Positions 5,031 through 5,303 of a DNA stretch of 5,303 nt are shown in pieces. Within the stretch, counting starts at the first letter, position 1. Each line of letters starts with the position of its first letter. The position numbers were made by a program, and so were the translations under genes. Source of the stretch: Halobacteriales archaeon (GTDB taxonomy: Archaea; Halobacteriota; Halobacteria; Halobacteriales; SKSH01). The notes beneath the pieces are model-generated. The model searched no databases. It was not told the origin of the DNA and worked only from the letters and a program-made list of their open reading frames with translations. Location: assembly GCA_007118075.1 (NCBI GenBank), contig SKSH01000160.1:1-5303 (forward strand), in the 5' to 3' direction.

Positions 5031-5303
5031 ATGATGGAAGGTGCTGGGTTACCGATCGATGCGCCGACCAGTGACGACCTCCGTGGAGCGTTTCGTGTCT
5101 ATGGGACTCGTATCGATGGCGACCAATTGCTCTACTTCGGAGAGGTGATTGGACCACTCGAAGACCTCGAGCAAGAGGTGTGGCCAACCTTCCGTGCAGC
5201 TGGATACGAGGTCCAGATCGCTCATGTGGATCGCCAGCGGCAGCGCCCCACCTGTGTACTCGTCGCTGAACCGGTTTCACTGGGCATTCAGGGGGTCCCC
5301 TGG
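5031..5303 (+). CDS. Site-2 protease (M50) family protein, N-terminal fragment
   Basis: An open frame runs from ATG 5031 (or the adjacent ATG 5034) to the window end, 91 codons without a stop, so the gene is cut by the window border. The visible part is a soluble N-terminal domain: AFRVYGTRIDGDQLLYFGEVIGPLEDLEQEVWPTFRAAGY (20-59) and CVLVAEPVSLGIQGVPW (75-91). From memory this matches the cytoplasmic N-terminal region of haloarchaeal site-2 protease family proteins, where VYEVRTDGDRLLYYG-like and VPWTN-like wording precedes the first membrane helix. Those enzymes are membrane zinc metalloproteases that cut within the bilayer. The HExxH zinc motif would lie beyond the window and is not seen, so family membership rests on the N-terminal domain alone. 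Confidence 0.7.
   Translation, partial: MMEGAGLPIDAPTSDDLRGAFRVYGTRIDGDQLLYFGEVIGPLEDLEQEVWPTFRAAGYEVQIAHVDRQRQRPTCVLVAEPVSLGIQGVPW

Noticed and set aside
4717..5280. A 187-codon minus-strand frame opposite the winged-helix and protease genes
   Set aside because: Its translation is Arg/Ser-rich and resembles no family. Both plus-strand genes in the same region have recognisable family patterns and one has a clear TATA box.

Overview
The window looks like chromosomal DNA of a haloarchaeon (class Halobacteria). The evidence is the archaeal-type UMP kinase with its haloarchaeal C-terminal wording, the acidic proteins rich in Asp and Glu, the GC-rich third codon positions, the A/T-rich TATA-like promoters, and two small protein families that I recognise from haloarchaea (a DUF7123-like winged-helix protein and the N-terminus of a site-2 protease). 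No rRNA, tRNA, CRISPR, insertion sequence or phage gene is visible.

Left block, minus strand: positions 1-737 hold the start of a probable class I lysyl-tRNA synthetase gene (only eight codons) and, upstream of it, the complete UMP kinase gene pyrH. A 5-nt gap separates them, and a GGTGATC Shine-Dalgarno-like sequence spans the pyrH stop. A 99-bp gap (738-836) carries a good candidate TATA box for leaderless pyrH mRNA and a 22-bp imperfect dyad.

Central block, minus strand: positions 837-4390 (possibly 4513) hold hyuA and hyuB, which overlap by 4 nt. They are the two subunits of an ATP-dependent hydantoinase/5-oxoprolinase-family enzyme. No hyuC amidohydrolase, racemase or transporter lies beside them in the window, so the substrate is open.

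Right block, plus strand: a 216-bp A/T-rich divergent intergenic region (4514-4729) separates hyuA from a 79-residue winged-helix-like protein gene (4730-4969). A 61-bp gap then leads to the first 91 codons of a site-2 protease (M50) family gene that runs off the window.

The most striking non-coding signal is in the divergent region. The pentamer (G/C)TGAA occurs six times as two GTGAA-GTGAA-CTGAA triplets with an exact 10-bp step inside each triplet. The array stops 12 bp before the TATA box of the winged-helix gene. A small 11-bp palindrome lies between that TATA box and the start codon. This looks like a helically phased regulatory array. The encoded winged-helix protein is one possible ligand, but that is inference.
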